Shown: positions 15,004 through 23,917 of the stretch, one piece after another
Layout: each line of letters starts with the position of its first letter
Numbering within the stretch: the first letter of the stretch is position 1
Assembly (NCBI RefSeq): GCF_012911005.2
Contig: NZ_WTVS01000009.1
Span: forward strand, 52,644 to 116,643
Direction: 5' to 3'
From: Aromatoleum toluolicum
GTDB taxonomy: Bacteria; Pseudomonadota; Gammaproteobacteria; Burkholderiales; Rhodocyclaceae
Length of the DNA stretch: 64,000 nucleotides
Notes under the pieces: model-generated
The model's database searches: none
What the model saw: the letters and a program-made list of their open reading frames with translations, nothing else
Told to the model about the DNA's origin: nothing
Position numbers and translations under genes: made by a program

Positions 15004-16026
15004 CTAGGTGTATCTCGCCCATGTGTGCCCCACCAACTCTCCGAGGCGAACGACAGTGACCCCAGGGCGCAGCTGCCGAAGCGATGGCATCACCAGCACG
15101 CAGTTCGGATAGGGCGTGCGCACCGGCTTACCATCGCACCAGGCGATAATGGTTCCCGCATCCGGGAACGTTTCGAGGCCCGTGTAGTTGCCGGCGAAGC
15201 GGAAGTCGGGACTCGATGCGACGACCGGCTCGGTGACCCGCACCAATCTTTGCGTGTTCTCGGGCCTGCGCAGCCAGCCGCGCGGCAGGTCGGCCCCATC
15301 CACGACGCCATGCAGGACGAGAAAAGCACCGGTCACTTCCCGTCCGACATCGGCCGCGCGAGCCTCCCAATGCTGCCCGCATTCCACGAGCAGCGCGTTC
15401 TTCGGGCTTTCCGGATCCCCAAAGCCTGCATAGTCGCGCATGCGGCGCCCCTCCGGGTGACCTTCGTCGCTGATCACCCATTCCGGAGCGCCGAGGTCGC
15501 ACGCGAGAGCGATCCCCTTGTCGAGCAGTCCGCACACCGAGAGCGGAGCACTGCGCTCGTGCATCGAATGCAGGTCGAGGAGGAAGTCCACCTGGTCGAT
15601 CACCTGGCGCATCTCGCGTGCCCGGCGCAATTCGACCGAATCGCGCGACAGATCGTCGAGGATGGCCGCGGTCCATACCCGGTTGAGGTCCTGATCGACG
15701 AAGCGCGAGGCGTCGGGATTGGCCGGATCGAAGCGCTCGTAGGCGGCGACGTTGGCGAAGGCCAGGGTGAGGCGCCCGCGGCGGGGGCGGATGCCGAGCT
15801 CCAGGAGCTCCTTCACCACGATCGCACCGCACACCTCGTTGCCGTGGGTGAGCGCGTTCACCATCACATGCGGGCCGGGCACGGCGCTGTCGAAGGTGTA
15901 GACATAGGGAATGCCCGTGTTGCCTTCGGCGAAGGCGCGGATGTCGGGGAATTCGAGCTCGATCGGATAGTGCTCGCCGGGTGCCGGCCCGGCGGTCTGC
16001 TTGGATGTCTGCATGATCGTGTCCAA
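15004..16026 (-). CDS. Succinylglutamate desuccinylase/aspartoacylase-family hydrolase
   Basis: This 340-residue zinc amidohydrolase has the first metal site in THGNEVCG (H-x2-E) and the third ligand and neighbours in LLDLHSMH; the arginine-rich segment FVDQDLNRVW also fits the family. The C-terminal barrel domain runs from about residue 240. AstE, aspartoacylase and the ectoine-pathway DoeB deacetylase belong here, all removing an acyl group from an N-acyl amino acid. The ATG at 16026 may be replaced by one four codons on. It is last in a minus-strand run with a dehydrogenase (20-bp gap), an Lrp regulator and an aminotransferase, which suggests the freed amino acid is transaminated. Which acyl amino acid is unknown. 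Confidence 0.82.
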   Translation of the reverse strand: MDTIMQTSKQTAGPAPGEHYPIELEFPDIRAFAEGNTGIPYVYTFDSAVPGPHVMVNALTHGNEVCGAIVVKELLELGIRPRRGRLTLAFANVAAYERFDPANPDASRFVDQDLNRVWTAAILDDLSRDSVELRRAREMRQVIDQVDFLLDLHSMHERSAPLSVCGLLDKGIALACDLGAPEWVISDEGHPEGRRMRDYAGFGDPESPKNALLVECGQHWEARAADVGREVTGAFLVLHGVVDGADLPRGWLRRPENTQRLVRVTEPVVASSPDFRFAGNYTGLETFPDAGTIIAWCDGKPVRTPYPNCVLVMPSLRQLRPGVTVVRLGELVGHTWARYT

Positions 16027-16046
16027 GTGCGCGATTGCCGGCGGGC

Positions 16047-17141
16047 TCAGTCGGCCCGCGCCTCCAGGGCGGCGGCGATCGCCTGCCCCATCTCGGTGGT
16101 CGAGGCCTTGCCGCCCAGGTCGCCAGTGCGCGGCCCGTCCTTCAAGACTTTCTGGATTGCGGCGAGGATCGCGTCGTGGGCGCGCCGGCCCGCGCCTTCG
16201 CCGTTGGCGAGGAAGTCGAGCATCATCGCGCCCGACCAGATCGCGCCGATGGGGTTGGCGATGTTCTTGCCGTAGATGTCGGGGGCGGAGCCGTGCACCG
16301 GCTCGAAGAGCGAGGGGAAGCGGCGCTCCGGGTTCAGGTTAGCCGAAGGCGCGAGGCCCAAGGTGCCGGTGCAGGCGGGCCCGAGGTCCGAGATGATGTC
16401 GCCGAACAGGTTGGTCGCGACTACCACGTCGAAGCGCTGCGGCTGCAGCACGAAGCGGGCGCACAGGGCATCGATGTGCTGCTTGTCCCAGCTCACCTCG
16501 GGGAACTGCTGGGCCATCACGGCCGCGCGACCGTCCCACCAGGGCATGCTCACCGCCACGCCGTTGCTCTTGGTCGCCACGGTCACGTGCTTGCGCGCGC
16601 GTTGGCGGGCCTGCTCGAAGGCGAAGCGCAGCACGCGGTCGGCGCCGTGCCGGGTGAAGACGGACTGCTGCATCACCACCTCGCGCTCGGTGCCCTCGAA
16701 CATGGTGCCGCCGACCGCGGTGTACTCACCCTCGGTGTTCTCGCGCACGATCAGCATGTCGATGTCGCCGGCGCTGCGGCCGGCGAGCGGGCACGGCACG
16801 CCATCGAAAAGGCGCGCCGGACGCAGGTTGATGTACTGGTCGAACTCGCGCCGAAACTTGAGCAGAGAGCCCCACAGGGAGATGTGGTCGGGCACCGTCT
16901 CGGGCCAGCCGACGGCGCCGAAGTAGATCGCGTCGACGCCCGCGAGCTGGGCTTTCCAGTCGTCGGGCATCATCTTGCCGGTCTGCAGGTAATAGTCGCA
17001 GCTCGCCCACTCGATGTGCTTGTACTCGAGTTTGATGCCGAACAGCTCGCCCGCGCGGTCGAGCACCCGCAAGCCCTCGGGAATCACTTCCTTGCCAATG
17101 CCGTCGCCGGGAATGACGGCAATCCTGAATGACGAATCCAT
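16047..17141 (-). CDS. Tartrate/D-malate dehydrogenase family (isopropylmalate dehydrogenase-like)
   Basis: This 364-residue NAD-dependent beta-decarboxylating dehydrogenase starts with IAVIPGDGIGKEV. It has the substrate segment FDQYINLRPARLF, which marks the tartrate dehydrogenase/D-malate dehydrogenase (TtuC/DmlA) branch rather than LeuB, and the metal site NLFGDIISDL followed by GSLG-equivalent GTLGLAPSAN and FEPVHGSAPDI. The reaction is oxidation of a 2-hydroxyacid with decarboxylation. Length is typical. The next gene downstream is the aspartoacylase-like hydrolase. In this neighbourhood it likely processes a C4 hydroxyacid from the catabolic pathway. Confidence 0.86.
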   Translation of the reverse strand: MDSSFRIAVIPGDGIGKEVIPEGLRVLDRAGELFGIKLEYKHIEWASCDYYLQTGKMMPDDWKAQLAGVDAIYFGAVGWPETVPDHISLWGSLLKFRREFDQYINLRPARLFDGVPCPLAGRSAGDIDMLIVRENTEGEYTAVGGTMFEGTEREVVMQQSVFTRHGADRVLRFAFEQARQRARKHVTVATKSNGVAVSMPWWDGRAAVMAQQFPEVSWDKQHIDALCARFVLQPQRFDVVVATNLFGDIISDLGPACTGTLGLAPSANLNPERRFPSLFEPVHGSAPDIYGKNIANPIGAIWSGAMMLDFLANGEGAGRRAHDAILAAIQKVLKDGPRTGDLGGKASTTEMGQAIAAALEARAD

Positions 17142-17360
17142 ATGCGAAGCGCCTCGTTGTCGGAGTGGAGAGAGAGGGGCTGCGGCGCTCCGCGAGGAGA
17201 CGTGCGGCCCCGAATTCGGCGCGGCCTGGAAACCGCCGCGATGGCCTCATCTTAGCCACCGGGCGACGGTGCGGACTTTCGTAAACAGGGTGCTCGATCG
17301 CAGGATCGAGCGTTCTTGGCAGGGCGTTCGAAAGCTTGTGCCGCGAGCCGACGCCGCGGA

Positions 17361-17900
17361 TCAGTCGTGCGAGACGTGCAGCCTCTCGATCGGGTAGTAG
17401 TCCTTCAAGATCGGCGACTTGATCACGATGAAGCTGAAGTACTTGTCGATCCCGATCCGCGCCTCGAGCAGCGCCTCGACGATGCTCTGATAGTGCACCA
17501 CGCTGCGGGTCACGAACTTCAGCAGGTAGTCGAAACCGCCGCTCACCAGATGGCACTCGACGATCTCGTCCACGTTTCGGATGTAGGACTCGAACTTGAT
17601 GAAGTCTTCGCGGCGATGGTCGGACAGGGTCACCTGGGTGAACACCATCTGCACGGGACCCAGTTTCTCGAGCTGGACGTGCGCACCGTAGCCGGTGATA
17701 TAGCCCGCCTTCTCCAGGCGCTTGACGCGGGTCAGGCAGGGGCTGGGCGATAGGCCGACGGCATCTGCGAGGTCGACATTGGGGGTCCGCCCATTGCGCT
17801 GGAGATGGCTGAGGATGCGCAAATCGATACGGTCCAGCTTGGGGGCACCGTTCATCATCATCGGAGGAGCGCACGCCATTCGGTTTTCTAATACTTTCAT
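17361..17900 (-). CDS. Lrp/AsnC-family regulator
   Basis: The core is about 165 residues: an N-terminal helix-turn-helix (LDRIDLRILSHLQRNGR, VDLADAVGLSPSPCLTRVKRLEKAG) and a C-terminal ligand-binding RAM domain (ECHLVSGGFDYLLKF, YFSFIVIK). These regulators sense amino acids and control their metabolism. The exact start is uncertain: ATGs at 17900, 17879 and 17861-17855 are in frame, and none has a strong ribosome site. It is clearly paralogous to the regulator at 47.5 kb (shared GYGAHV, ECxxVSGGxDYLLK). It lies 53 bp after the aminotransferase gene. Confidence 0.87.
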   Translation of the reverse strand: MKVLENRMACAPPMMMNGAPKLDRIDLRILSHLQRNGRTPNVDLADAVGLSPSPCLTRVKRLEKAGYITGYGAHVQLEKLGPVQMVFTQVTLSDHRREDFIKFESYIRNVDEIVECHLVSGGFDYLLKFVTRSVVHYQSIVEALLEARIGIDKYFSFIVIKSPILKDYYPIERLHVSHD

Positions 17901-17952
17901 CGTAGCAGACCGCACCACGGACGACCAAGGTCCGCGGTGTGGTGTCGCAGTC

Positions 17953-19332
17953 TCAGCGCAGCGCGCCGCGCACACCCGGCATTTCGAGCACCATGTCCAG
18001 GGTGTGCCGGACGCGCTCGAACATCAGGTCGAAGTCGGCGCCGGTGTAGCACAGAGCCGGGGCGAAACCGAGCACGTTGTCGCCGAAGGCGCGGAAGATG
18101 ATGCCGTTGCGGTAGGCGGCGTCGAAGATCCGGTCGGCGAGCTTGAGAGCCGGATCGAAGCGCGCCTTGGTCTCCTTGTCGGCGACCAGCTCCAGCGCCC
18201 CCAGCAGGCCGCGGCTGCGCGCATCGCCCACCAGCGGATGGTCGAGGAGCGCCTGCAGGCCCTGCTCGAAGCGCGGCGCCTGGCGGATGCCGTTCTCCAG
18301 CAGGCCGCCCTCGTGATACAGCCGCAGCACCTCCAGGGCCACCGCCGCGCTCACCGGGTGCGCCGAATAGGTGTGTCCGTGGCCGACCGGCAGATCGTTG
18401 CCGCTCCCCTCGGCGATGCCCTGGTAGATCGCCTCGCTCATCAGTACCGCGCCCATGGGCGCGTAGCCGGCGGTCAGGCCCTTGGCCACGGTCATCACGT
18501 CCGGGGTGACGTCTTCCGCCTCGCACGCGAAGAGCGGACCGGTCCGCCCGAAGCCGGTGATCACCTCATCCACCGCGAACAGTATGCCGAGCTCGCGGCA
18601 GGCCTCCTGCATCGCCTTGAGCCAGCCCTTGGGCGGCACGATGACGCCGCCGGAGCCCTGCACCGGCTCGCAGAAGAAGGCGGCCACACGGTCGCGGCCG
18701 ATCTCCAGCACCTTCTCCTTCAGCGCCGCCACCGAGGCGCGGATGATCGCCTCCGGATCCGACCCCTCCGGATTGCGATAGGGATAGGGGGACGGAATCT
18801 TGTGCTGATTGGGCAGGGGCACGTCGAAGTTTCGGTGGAAGACCGGGATCGCGGTGAGACCGGACCCCTGCGCCGACGAGCCGTGGTAGCCGCGCTCGAT
18901 GGTGATGAAGTGCTTCTTCTCGGGCTTGCCCAGCGCGTTGTAGTAATGGACGATGAAGCGGATCGCGGAGTCGACGGCGTCGGAACCGCCCAGGGTGAAG
19001 TACACCTTGCGCAGCGACGGCGGCGCGAGCTCCACCAGCTTCGCCGCGAGCCGGATGGCCGGCTCGGAGCCGAAGTGGAAGTAGCCCGTCGCGTAGGGCA
19101 GGCGGCGCATCTGCTCTTCGGCCGCGCGCACGATGCTCTCGTGGCCGTAGCCGACGTTTACGCACCACAGGCCGGAGAAGGCGTCGAGGAGTTCCTTGCC
19201 GTTGTTGTCCGTGAGGTAGGCGCCGCGGCCGGATTCAAGCACGGCCACACCGCGTCGCTCGTGGGCGCGGTAGTTGACGACGGGGTGGATCAGGTGGTCG
19301 CGGTCGAGGGCGACGAGGGTTTCTCTTTGCAT
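17953..19332 (-). CDS. Class III PLP aminotransferase
   Basis: This 459-residue enzyme of the omega-amino-acid:pyruvate or gamma-aminobutyrate aminotransferase group has the PLP pocket features GGSDAVDSAIRF, DEVITGFGRTG and the Schiff-base lysine in VAKGLTAGYAPMG. Such enzymes move the terminal amino group of diamines, beta-alanine, GABA or diaminobutyrate to pyruvate or 2-oxoglutarate. The ATG at 19332 is chosen because it begins the conserved N-terminus (LVALDRDHLIHP); the frame is open upstream to 19563 but that part is not conserved-looking. It heads the minus-strand set with the Lrp gene. The amine substrate is unknown. Confidence 0.87.
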   Translation of the reverse strand: MQRETLVALDRDHLIHPVVNYRAHERRGVAVLESGRGAYLTDNNGKELLDAFSGLWCVNVGYGHESIVRAAEEQMRRLPYATGYFHFGSEPAIRLAAKLVELAPPSLRKVYFTLGGSDAVDSAIRFIVHYYNALGKPEKKHFITIERGYHGSSAQGSGLTAIPVFHRNFDVPLPNQHKIPSPYPYRNPEGSDPEAIIRASVAALKEKVLEIGRDRVAAFFCEPVQGSGGVIVPPKGWLKAMQEACRELGILFAVDEVITGFGRTGPLFACEAEDVTPDVMTVAKGLTAGYAPMGAVLMSEAIYQGIAEGSGNDLPVGHGHTYSAHPVSAAVALEVLRLYHEGGLLENGIRQAPRFEQGLQALLDHPLVGDARSRGLLGALELVADKETKARFDPALKLADRIFDAAYRNGIIFRAFGDNVLGFAPALCYTGADFDLMFERVRHTLDMVLEMPGVRGALR

Positions 19333-19559
19333 GGTCTGTCTGCCGAGGGTTCGTTGACGGGCGGGCTGAACGAGGCCAGAACCGCTTACCGGCGGCCCAC
19401 TGTTCGGCGGGCGAGGCAGAGACTCTGGCGATGTATTAATGGTAGCCAGGGCCCCGCGGCGGTAGATTCCGACGATGGCGAGCATGGTGCGCGGATATCT
19501 CGAAGACGGCGCAGATTCGGCAGATCGTGCCGAGCCCCTTTCCCGCCGTGACCGCGGAC

Positions 19560-20065
19560 GCAAGCGCCGGGCGGCTGCCCGGCGCCGAGCCGCTCAGAGG
19601 GAGAAGCGCGCCACCATCGAGCTCAGCTGTCGCGAGCTCGCGCAGATCGTGCGCCGCCACGCCGACCTCCTTCTGCGTGTCGGAGGTTTCGGCCACCGCC
19701 TGCGCCACCTGGGCGCAGGCCGCACCCATCTGCTCGCGGGTACCACGAATGCCTTCCTGCATCGTCGTGACGAGAGCGACGATCTCGCCGGTGGCCCCCG
19801 ACGTGCGTTCCACGAGCTTACGCACCTCGTCCGCCACCAATGCGCTGCGCGCTGTCCTCCATCACCCGGTCAATGCGCTCGAACTCCTCGGCGGCTTCCC
19901 GCATCCTGTGCATCCCTGATCCGCCCACCTGTCCAGGCACACCCGCTCGAGGCCCTGCACGGTCGAGCTCATACCGAGATGGCCGATCCCGGCGCACAGC
20001 GCCACGAAGCCGATCAGCAGCCCGGCCAGCGCCAGAAGGCGGTGGCGTATTTTCCCGCTCTTCAT
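19560..20065 (-). pseudogene. Methyl-accepting chemotaxis protein remnant
   Basis: From 20065 a start codon opens a basic segment and a transmembrane helix (LLALAGLLIGFVALCAG), as in chemoreceptor N-termini. After about 40 residues the frame is lost. Further on, another frame contains signalling-domain sequence (VADEVRKLVERTSGATGEI, QVAQAVAETSDTQ), the highly conserved hairpin region of chemoreceptors. About 500 bp remain of an expected 1.6 kb, in at least two frames, with most of the sensor and adaptation parts gone. It sits between the aminotransferase and the hydroxyacid dehydrogenase as a relic of an earlier gene order. Confidence 0.72.
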
Positions 20066-20152
20066 GCAGGGAGGATGTGGTTTGGAGTTCCGATTTCTTG
20101 TAGCCCGGATGGAGCGCAGCGGAATCGGGGACGCGGGCCGGACGGCCCGCGC

Positions 20153-21079
20153 TCAATAGCCCCGGCTCCGGTCCACCAGCCCGATCAGGGGCAGCCCCAC
20201 CCGGTGCCGGCGGAGGTTCTCCAGCACCGCCTCCGCAGAAGTCTCGGCCTGGGTCATGCTCGCGATGTGGGGCGTGACCATGATGCGCGGGTGGCGCCAG
20301 AAGGGGTGGCCCGCCGCCAGGGGCTCGGTGTCGAAGACGTCGAGGATCGCCGCGGACAGGCGTCCGCTGTCCAGGGCGTCCAGCAGGTCCTGCTCCACCA
20401 GGTGGCCGCCCCGCCCCACGTTCACCAGCGCGGCCCCCGGCGGCAGCCTGTCGAAGAGCGCGCGAGAAAGAATGCCCCGCGTCGCCGTCGTGAGCGGCAG
20501 CAGGCAGACGAGGATGTCGGTGCGTGCCAGGAAAGCGTCCAGCCCCTCCTCACCGGCGAAGCTCTCCACCCCCGGCAGCTCGCGCGGCGTCCGGCCCCAG
20601 CCCGCACACTGGAAGCCGAAGGCTTGCAGCGACGTGAGCACCGCCTGGCCCAGCACGCCCATGCCCAGCACGCCGACCCGGCGCGAGCCCGCGGTGCGCA
20701 CCCGGAGCGGGTTCCACACGCCCTCGCGCTGCTGGGCGGCGTAGGTCGGCCAGTCGCGATGGGCTGCCAGCACGGCGAGCGTCGCGTACTCCACCATGCC
20801 GGCCACGAGCCCCGATTCGATCATGCGCACCACCGGCACCCCCGGGGGAATGCGCGAGAAGTCGAACTGGTCCACGCCGGCACCCACCGAGAACACGAGC
20901 TCCAGGTTCGGGCAGGTTTCCGCCAGATTCTCCGGCGGCTCCCACGCGGCGAGATAACGCACCGCAGACGGGTCGCCGATGTCCGGCCAGATGCGGAACT
21001 CGACGTCGGGTGCGCGCTCGGCGAACAGCCTCGCCCAGACCGCCCCGCGTTCCGGTTCGGACTTGTAGAGAAAGCTCAT
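20153..21079 (-). CDS. D-2-hydroxyacid dehydrogenase, GhrA-like (copy 1)
   Basis: This 308-residue NAD(P)-dependent dehydrogenase has the nucleotide motif GMGVLGQAV near residue 145, the substrate Arg in NVGRGGHLVE, Glu in DTEPL and catalytic His in TPHIAS. It is of the glyoxylate/hydroxypyruvate reductase A type, reducing a short 2-oxoacid to the D-hydroxyacid or the reverse. The ATG at 21079 gives MSFLYKSEPERG; the second copy, encoded at 26.4 kb on the other strand, starts in the same way and has the same length. The double-GNAT gene ends 19 bp upstream on the same strand, so they form an operon. Confidence 0.88.
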   Translation of the reverse strand: MSFLYKSEPERGAVWARLFAERAPDVEFRIWPDIGDPSAVRYLAAWEPPENLAETCPNLELVFSVGAGVDQFDFSRIPPGVPVVRMIESGLVAGMVEYATLAVLAAHRDWPTYAAQQREGVWNPLRVRTAGSRRVGVLGMGVLGQAVLTSLQAFGFQCAGWGRTPRELPGVESFAGEEGLDAFLARTDILVCLLPLTTATRGILSRALFDRLPPGAALVNVGRGGHLVEQDLLDALDSGRLSAAILDVFDTEPLAAGHPFWRHPRIMVTPHIASMTQAETSAEAVLENLRRHRVGLPLIGLVDRSRGY

Positions 21080-21098
21080 CGAGTCGCTCAGCGATCCT

Positions 21099-21959
21099 TC
21101 AGCACAGCGCCTGGTTGATGATGGCGAACTGGCGCATGCCCTCGTCCACGTGGGGCGGCTCGCCCCGTACCATGATGATCCCGCCGTCGACCCGGTCGAG
21201 CCCCATCTCGGCCACCCAGGGGCTGAGGCCGCCGGATTCATGCACGTCGATGCGCACGAAGGAACCGGCGCGGACGCCGATCCAGTGGGCGATGAGGGCC
21301 TTGGCCCGTTCCGTGTCGGGGGCGACCACCGGTCCGATCGCGTAGCCGCGGCCAAACCGGCGGCAGAAGGCGAAGCCGGCCGGCTCGCCACCGCTGTCGA
21401 GCACCACACCGTCGGACACCTTGCGCAACTCGTCGAGCACGGTGGCCCGCGGCATGCCGAGCGCCCGGCTCGCAAGCCGGGCCAGCTTGGGTCCATCGCT
21501 CGCGCCGATCGGGCGGATGCGCTCGCCCGCCGGCGGCACAGCCATCACCGGCTCGAACACCGTCCCCTGGTGCTGGTGAATTCGACCGGTCGCGACGAAG
21601 CCGAGGCTCTCGTAGAGCGGCTGGCCGGCGGGCGTGGCGATGAGCATCGTGGTGCGCTCGCCCAGCTCCCGGAGCACCCGGGTCATCAGCTCGCGCCCGA
21701 TGCCCTTGCCCTGCGCGTCCGGCGAGACGATCACCATGCCGAGGGAGCCGTGGTCGCCGCCATAGGCCCAGCACGAGGCGGTGCCGACGATCGTACCCTC
21801 GCACTCGGCCACGAATCCCGTCCCGAGGCGATGGACGAACCGCCAGTCCTCGAGCCGATGGGGCCAGCGCACGGCCTGCGAAAGCGCGTGGGCGGCGGGC
21901 AGATCGCCCTCGCCCATGCGCCGGTATTCAATCTGGAGTTCAGTGGTCGGAGTCGTCAT
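21099..21959 (-). CDS. Tandem GNAT acetyltransferase
   Basis: This 286-residue protein has two GNAT halves. The first (about 1-140) has the acetyl-CoA loop QGKGIGRELM and a PLYESLGF segment. The second (about 150-280) is a degenerate GNAT_2-type domain with GYAIGPVVA and RIDVHE. The ATG at 21959 follows AAGGAGG, a strong ribosome site. Double GNAT proteins N-acetylate small amines or amino acids; beside a hydroxyacid dehydrogenase and opposite an aldehyde dehydrogenase it may protect or modify a pathway amine. No specific substrate can be named. The 240-bp gap to the divergent aldehyde dehydrogenase should hold both promoters. Confidence 0.82.
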   Translation of the reverse strand: MTTPTTELQIEYRRMGEGDLPAAHALSQAVRWPHRLEDWRFVHRLGTGFVAECEGTIVGTASCWAYGGDHGSLGMVIVSPDAQGKGIGRELMTRVLRELGERTTMLIATPAGQPLYESLGFVATGRIHQHQGTVFEPVMAVPPAGERIRPIGASDGPKLARLASRALGMPRATVLDELRKVSDGVVLDSGGEPAGFAFCRRFGRGYAIGPVVAPDTERAKALIAHWIGVRAGSFVRIDVHESGGLSPWVAEMGLDRVDGGIIMVRGEPPHVDEGMRQFAIINQALC

Positions 21960-22201
21960 GAAAGCCTCCTTCAAGGGTCGGCTTAATGTCGCAGGCGGCG
22001 GGCGGGATTGATAGGACGTTCTTGCCGTTTGCAGCAATTCGGCAGGATCGTCCACAGGAAGCGGAACAAGAGAACTTCGTGCCGCAGCCCCGCACGGACT
22101 CGACATATGCTGCTCGGCAGCAGCTCCTATCATCGATGCGGGAACGAGAGCCGGCTCTCCGCAGCGGGCGATCGACGACATGATCACCTGAAGGAATCGA
22201 A

Positions 22202-23686
22202 ATGGACCGATTTGATCCCGCTAAGATTGCCGTGCCGAGCACACACTTCATCGGGGGCCGCACCGTGGGCGGCGCCCGCGAAACCCTGGACGTTCGCCGC
22301 CCGTCCGACGGCGCGGTCTACGCGGCGCTGCCACTGGCAGACGCCGACCTGGTGGACCAGGCAGTGGAGAACGCGTGGCGCGCCTTCAAGGAGAGCGACT
22401 GGGCAAGCCGCGCCCCGCGCGACCGGGCCCGCGTCCTGCATCGCTGGGCAGACCTCGTCGAGGCCGACGTGGCCACCCTCGCCCCCCTCGAAGCGGTGGG
22501 CTCCACCCGCCCCATCCAGAATGCCACGCATTGGGACGTGCCGTTCTGCGCCGAGGGCATCCGCTTCTTCGCCGAGTTCGCCGACAAGTGCGGCGGCGAG
22601 GTGGTCCCGACCCAGCGCGACCACCTCGGCATGACGGTGACAGAGCCCTACGGCGTGATCGGGGCCATCGCCCCGTGGAATTTCCCGCTGGTGATGGCGT
22701 CCTGGAAGATCGCTCCGGCGCTCGCCGCCGGCAACGCGGTGGTGCTCAAGCCTTCCGAGATGACGCCCTTCTCCATCGTGCGCCTGGCCGAGCTAGCGAT
22801 CGCCGCCGGCATGCCGCCGGGCATCTTCAACATCGTGCAGGGCGACGGCAGGGTCGGCGACGCGCTGTGCCGCCATCCGCGCGTGTCGAAGGTCACCTTC
22901 ACCGGCTCCACCCGCACCGGCGCCGCCATCATGGCCGCGTGCGCCGAAAGCGGCACCAAGCCGGTGACGCTCGAACTCGGCGGCAAGAGCCCGCAGTTGG
23001 TGTTCGCCGACATCGCCGACGCGGACAAGGTCGCGCGCCGCGTGGCACAGGCCATCGCGACCAACGCCGGACAGGTATGCGTCGCCGGCTCCCGTCTCAT
23101 CGTGCAGCGGACCATCGCCGACGAACTGATCGAGCGCATCGCGGGCGCCTTTGCCGAACTGGTGCCGGGGCCGACCTGGGAGCCCTCCACCACGCTGTCG
23201 CCGATCATCTCGGAGCGGGAAATGAAGCGCATCGACGGGATCGTGCGCACGACTGTCGACCAGGGCGGGCGGATCCTCACCGGCGGGCGCAGCGTTGCCG
23301 AGAATGGCGGCGGCGCGTACTACCAGCCGACCATCCTCGCCGACGTAGACATGGGCATGGCCGCGGTGCGCGACGAGATCTTCGGGCCGGTGCTGACCGT
23401 GCAGACCTTCGATGACGAGGCCGAGGCGATGCAGCTCGCCGCCCACCCCTCCTACGGCCTGGCCGCCGGCGTGCACACCGCCGACATCAACCGCGCGCTG
23501 CGTCTCGCTCGTGGCCTGGAGGCAGGCACCGTGTGGATCAACCGTTACGGCCGCAGCTGGGACTTCGCGCTGCCCACCGGCGGCTACAAACGCTCGGGGA
23601 TCGGCAAGGACCTGGGGCGCTACGCCTACGAGGCGAACCTGCGCACCAAGACCGTGCTGATCGACTTCGCCGCGGACGCGGCCTGA
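22202..23686 (+). CDS. Aldehyde dehydrogenase
   Basis: This 494-residue NAD(P)-dependent aldehyde dehydrogenase has the oxyanion-region motif PWNFPLVMASWKIAPALAAGN, the general-base Glu in LELGGKSP and the nucleophile Cys in NAGQVCVAGSR. It resembles gamma-aminobutyraldehyde/betaine-type aldehyde dehydrogenases that finish amine catabolism. It is the first plus-strand gene of the large catabolic block, divergent from the GNAT/hydroxyacid dehydrogenase pair, and is followed by a 230-bp leader and the first HAD gene. The aldehyde is likely produced by one of the amine oxidases or aminotransferases of the region. Confidence 0.88.
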   Translation: MDRFDPAKIAVPSTHFIGGRTVGGARETLDVRRPSDGAVYAALPLADADLVDQAVENAWRAFKESDWASRAPRDRARVLHRWADLVEADVATLAPLEAVGSTRPIQNATHWDVPFCAEGIRFFAEFADKCGGEVVPTQRDHLGMTVTEPYGVIGAIAPWNFPLVMASWKIAPALAAGNAVVLKPSEMTPFSIVRLAELAIAAGMPPGIFNIVQGDGRVGDALCRHPRVSKVTFTGSTRTGAAIMAACAESGTKPVTLELGGKSPQLVFADIADADKVARRVAQAIATNAGQVCVAGSRLIVQRTIADELIERIAGAFAELVPGPTWEPSTTLSPIISEREMKRIDGIVRTTVDQGGRILTGGRSVAENGGGAYYQPTILADVDMGMAAVRDEIFGPVLTVQTFDDEAEAMQLAAHPSYGLAAGVHTADINRALRLARGLEAGTVWINRYGRSWDFALPTGGYKRSGIGKDLGRYAYEANLRTKTVLIDFAADAA

Positions 23687-23734
23687 GCCCACTCCGGAGC
23701 TCAGCATAATGTGCCGCGCTCCCTCTGCAATACC

Positions 23735-23917
23735 AGCAGTTGTGTGATCTGGCTGGCCGAATTTGGGACGAGCGATCGATTGTCGGGTGATGTAATTCGT
23801 CCACGGAAGCAATAAGCGCGGATGGCCTGGCAGCCCCAGACCTTCCGGCAATGTGCAACCGCCCCGGTCCATCGAGACCCCGACGCAGAAAACCCCGATC
23901 GATACAGGAGTAGAGAA
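23735..23917 (+). repeat. HAD leader, direct repeat copy 1
   Basis: The leader before the first HAD gene shares long stretches with 27412-27573 before the second: CAATACCA-CA, GGGACGA, GTGATGTAATTC-TCCACGGAAGCAATAA and an uninterrupted run from GAGACCCCGACG to the GGAGTAG ribosome site. Copy 1 has about 30-50 extra bases in the middle. The promoter region was therefore duplicated with the gene. Confidence 0.75.

Noticed and set aside
15004..16026. Calling the aspartoacylase-like gene doeB/eutE of ectoine degradation
   Set aside because: The key ectoine hydrolase gene is absent from the window, so only the broad family is supportable.
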